NCBI GenBank assembly: GCA_002343715.1
Contig: DDSA01000152.1
Location: 1-13,553, forward strand
Direction of reading: 5' to 3'
Length of the DNA stretch: 13,553 bases
Source of the DNA: Phycisphaerales bacterium UBA2402
GTDB lineage: Bacteria; Planctomycetota; Phycisphaerae; Phycisphaerales; UBA1924
Part shown: positions 11,701-13,553 of the stretch, piece by piece
Numbering within the stretch: the stretch's first letter is position 1
Layout: each line of letters opens with the position of its first letter
Translations under genes and position numbers: made by a program
The notes under the pieces: generated by a model
Database searches by the model: none
Told to the model about the DNA's origin: nothing
What the model saw: only the letters and a program-made list of their open reading frames with translations

Positions 11701-13553
11701 ATGTCGTCGCCGAAACCCAGCCGAGGGGCTCGCTGTGTGTTCTGGCTCGCGACGATCCTCACAACCACGGTGGCCGCGCAACCGAGCGACGTGCTGTTCG
11801 TCAACGCGGTCGCTCCCGGGGGCGGCAACGGGCGGTCGTGGGCATCAGCCTTCCGCGATCTTCAGTCGGCCCTCACCGCGGCGCGTGAGGACGGCGGCTT
11901 CAGGGAAATCTGGATCGCCCGCGGGACGTACATCCCGGGACCGACCGCCAACCCGATGCGCTCCTTCGATCTCGTCGAGGGCGTCACGCTTATCGGCGGC
12001 TTCGCGGGCTATGAGCGCTCGCCGATGGAGCGCCCGCCGACCGATGCTCTCACCGTGCTGTCGGGCGATGTGCGCGGGAACGATGATTCCGGCTGGGGCG
12101 ATCGGCTCAACGACAACTTCGCCCGCGTGGTCTATGTCCCCGGCGTCAACGCCGGGCTGCGGAACCTGACCATCACCGGCGGGTTCGGGGCTTGGGGCGC
12201 GGGCGTCACGGTCGACGGCGGGCGTCTGTGCATGGTTGAGTGCCGGGTCGTGCGCAACTTCGGCAGGGTGGGATCCAATCCGGTGGAGCGGGTCGGCGGC
12301 GCCGGCCTGGCGGTCTACGGCGCCGGCACGCTCGAGATGACCCGCTGCCTCATCGCCGACAACATCGCCGGCGATGCCTCCACCGGCATCGGCACCGGAG
12401 CCAACGGCGGCGACGGCGGTGGCATCGTGTGCGAGGACGGCACGCTGGTCATGCACGCCTGCATCATCGCGGGCAACCGCGCCGGCAACGCGGGCACGGT
12501 CACCTGCGGCGCGGGATTCCCTCACCCCGGCATGTTGGCGGGCGACGGTGGCGGTGTGGCCGTGCGACGGGGCGCCGCCCTGCTGACCAACTGCATCTTC
12601 ACGCGCAACGCCGCGGGCGCGGCCTATGAAGGACGGTGCTGCACCATCGGCTGCGGCGGCGAGCGCCCCGGGGGGCTGGGCGCGGCCGTCTTCGCCGAGC
12701 ATTCGTCCCCGATCTCGCTGCTTCACTGCACCATCGCCTGGAACACCGTGAACCAGGACGTGCCGGACGCGGCGATCTGGGCCGATGTCTCATCCCCCGT
12801 GATGATCGAGAACTCGATTGTGTGGGGGCACTCCGGCGGCCAACCAACGGCGCAACTGGCCGCGCCCCAGGACCAGGTTGTGTCGCATTCGTGCGTGCAG
12901 GGCTGGACGCCCGCGCTGGGCGGGACCGACGTCATCGCCGCCGACCCCCGCCTCGAATGGACGCGCGGGGCGGACGGCGCGGCGGGCACCGCTGATGACA
13001 CGCTCGTGCCGGGTTCGCACTCACCCTGCATCGACCGGGCGCTGCCCGTGCCCGGTGTGCCCACGGACGGCGCGGGGTTGCCACGGTGGATGGACGACCT
13101 GAGTGTCGTTGGCTCGGGGCCGGACATGGGTGCGCACGAGGCGTGGGCGTGCGTGATCGACGGCGATGGTGACGGTGTCTGCGATGCCCGGCAAATTATC
13201 GATGGAACGCTGTCTGATTGCAACGCCGACGGCGCCCCGGACCAACTGACCTCCGCCCCGCCGCCGCTGCCCGGCTCCGTGCTTCATGGAACGGGTGCAT
13301 CGCTCGCCGCCGATGAGGGGTGGCTGATCGCGGGGTCGCCCGAATCAAGACGCGTTCTGATCTACCAGCGCATCGGCTCGGGGTGGGTGTTCAGCGCGTC
13401 GCTGGGCCCGCCCGACAGCCCCCCGGGGGATGGCTTCGGCGCGGCGGTGGCACTCTCCGGGCCGTTCGCCCTCATCGGCGCGCCCGGTGATGCGGCCGGG
13501 GGTGCGAACGCCGGCGCGATCCATGTCTACGAACGGCAGAGCGATGGGGCGTG
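11701..13553 (+). CDS. Secreted beta-helix protein with calcium-loop motif and FG-GAP repeats (cut at right edge)
   Basis: Open for 617 codons without a stop to the window end. AAGGA seven bases upstream and a signal peptide (residues 1-26, end TVAAQ) fix the ATG at 11701. After an entry typical of such proteins (DVLFVNAVAPGGGNGRSWAS...), six coils of a right-handed parallel beta-helix start near residues 166, 200, 239, 283, 327 and 357. Each has a glycine-rich turn, a short strand, a Cys-containing strand and N.AG-like ends (GGGIVCEDGTLVMHACIIAGN is one). Residues 487-515 hold an Asp-rich stretch, DGDGDGVCD followed by DCNADGAPD, resembling calcium-binding loops frequent in planctomycete exported proteins. 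From about residue 528 FG-GAP-like repeats follow (GDGFGAAVALSG, ALIGAPGD, IHVYER), which build beta-propellers. Probably a large extracellular or surface protein for adhesion or polysaccharide contact; no catalytic residues are identified. Confidence 0.85.
   Translation, partial: MSSPKPSRGARCVFWLATILTTTVAAQPSDVLFVNAVAPGGGNGRSWASAFRDLQSALTAAREDGGFREIWIARGTYIPGPTANPMRSFDLVEGVTLIGGFAGYERSPMERPPTDALTVLSGDVRGNDDSGWGDRLNDNFARVVYVPGVNAGLRNLTITGGFGAWGAGVTVDGGRLCMVECRVVRNFGRVGSNPVERVGGAGLAVYGAGTLEMTRCLIADNIAGDASTGIGTGANGGDGGGIVCEDGTLVMHACIIAGNRAGNAGTVTCGAGFPHPGMLAGDGGGVAVRRGAALLTNCIFTRNAAGAAYEGRCCTIGCGGERPGGLGAAVFAEHSSPISLLHCTIAWNTVNQDVPDAAIWADVSSPVMIENSIVWGHSGGQPTAQLAAPQDQVVSHSCVQGWTPALGGTDVIAADPRLEWTRGADGAAGTADDTLVPGSHSPCIDRALPVPGVPTDGAGLPRWMDDLSVVGSGPDMGAHEAWACVIDGDGDGVCDARQIIDGTLSDCNADGAPDQLTSAPPPLPGSVLHGTGASLAADEGWLIAGSPESRRVLIYQRIGSGWVFSASLGPPDSPPGDGFGAAVALSGPFALIGAPGDAAGGANAGAIHVYERQSDGA

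Noticed and set aside
11660..12169. Plus-strand frame of 169 codons at the start of the beta-helix gene
   Set aside because: The frame from 11701 has a ribosome binding site, a signal peptide and beta-helix repeats, and stays open to the window end; this one is Arg/Ser/Pro-rich.
1..13553. Search for tRNA, rRNA, CRISPR arrays, IS elements and riboswitches
   Set aside because: No cloverleaf, regularly spaced repeat, transposase motif or terminal inverted repeat was recognised by eye; short RNA genes could still be missed.

Overview
The window is very GC-rich and looks like a chromosomal piece of a planctomycete, most likely of the class Phycisphaerae. The main evidence is a secreted protein (5153-7861, minus) that ends in a two-repeat dockerin-like module finishing in Gly-Cys, and a second secreted protein (11701 to the right edge) with an Asp/Asn-rich DCNADGAPD-type motif. 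Both are, as I recall, typical of that group. No tRNA, rRNA, CRISPR array, transposase or phage gene was seen.

Layout from left to right. 2-811 (+) is the C-terminal part of a CrtI-type phytoene desaturase, cut by the left edge. It is followed after 28 bases by an unrecognised protein with a histone-H1-like Lys/Ala/Pro tail (840-1685, +). Then comes the remnant of a secreted di-haem oxidoreductase-like gene (1656-1883, minus) that has lost its middle but kept its ribosome binding site, signal peptide and C-terminus. Next are a secreted M60-type zinc metalloprotease (2093-4234, minus) and, divergent from it, a C39-like papain-fold protease (4345-5136, +). The C39-like gene converges on the dockerin-bearing secreted protein (5153-7861, minus), with a terminator hairpin lying inside the end of the C39 coding sequence. 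An AT-rich regulatory gap separates the dockerin gene from a small DUF1294 membrane protein (8109-8375, +). This converges on an MgtC/SapB-type membrane protein (8384-8881, minus), followed by a pirin-family protein (9072-9770, minus). Divergent from pirin is an ABC-type solute-binding protein with an unusual C-terminal extension and no transporter partners in view (9989-11554, +). Last is a long secreted beta-helix protein with a calcium-loop motif and FG-GAP repeats, open at the right edge (11701-13553, +).

The genes do not form one pathway. The theme is export: the M60 protease, the dockerin protein, the solute-binding protein, the beta-helix protein and the dead oxidoreductase all have signal peptides. 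Orientation changes often, so most genes are probably transcribed singly; only 2-811 and 840-1685 are close enough to look co-transcribed. I found no convincing new multi-gene system. The points most worth checking are the internally deleted oxidoreductase, the duplicated uncharacterised modules in the dockerin protein, the terminator inside a coding end, and the H1-like tailed protein.
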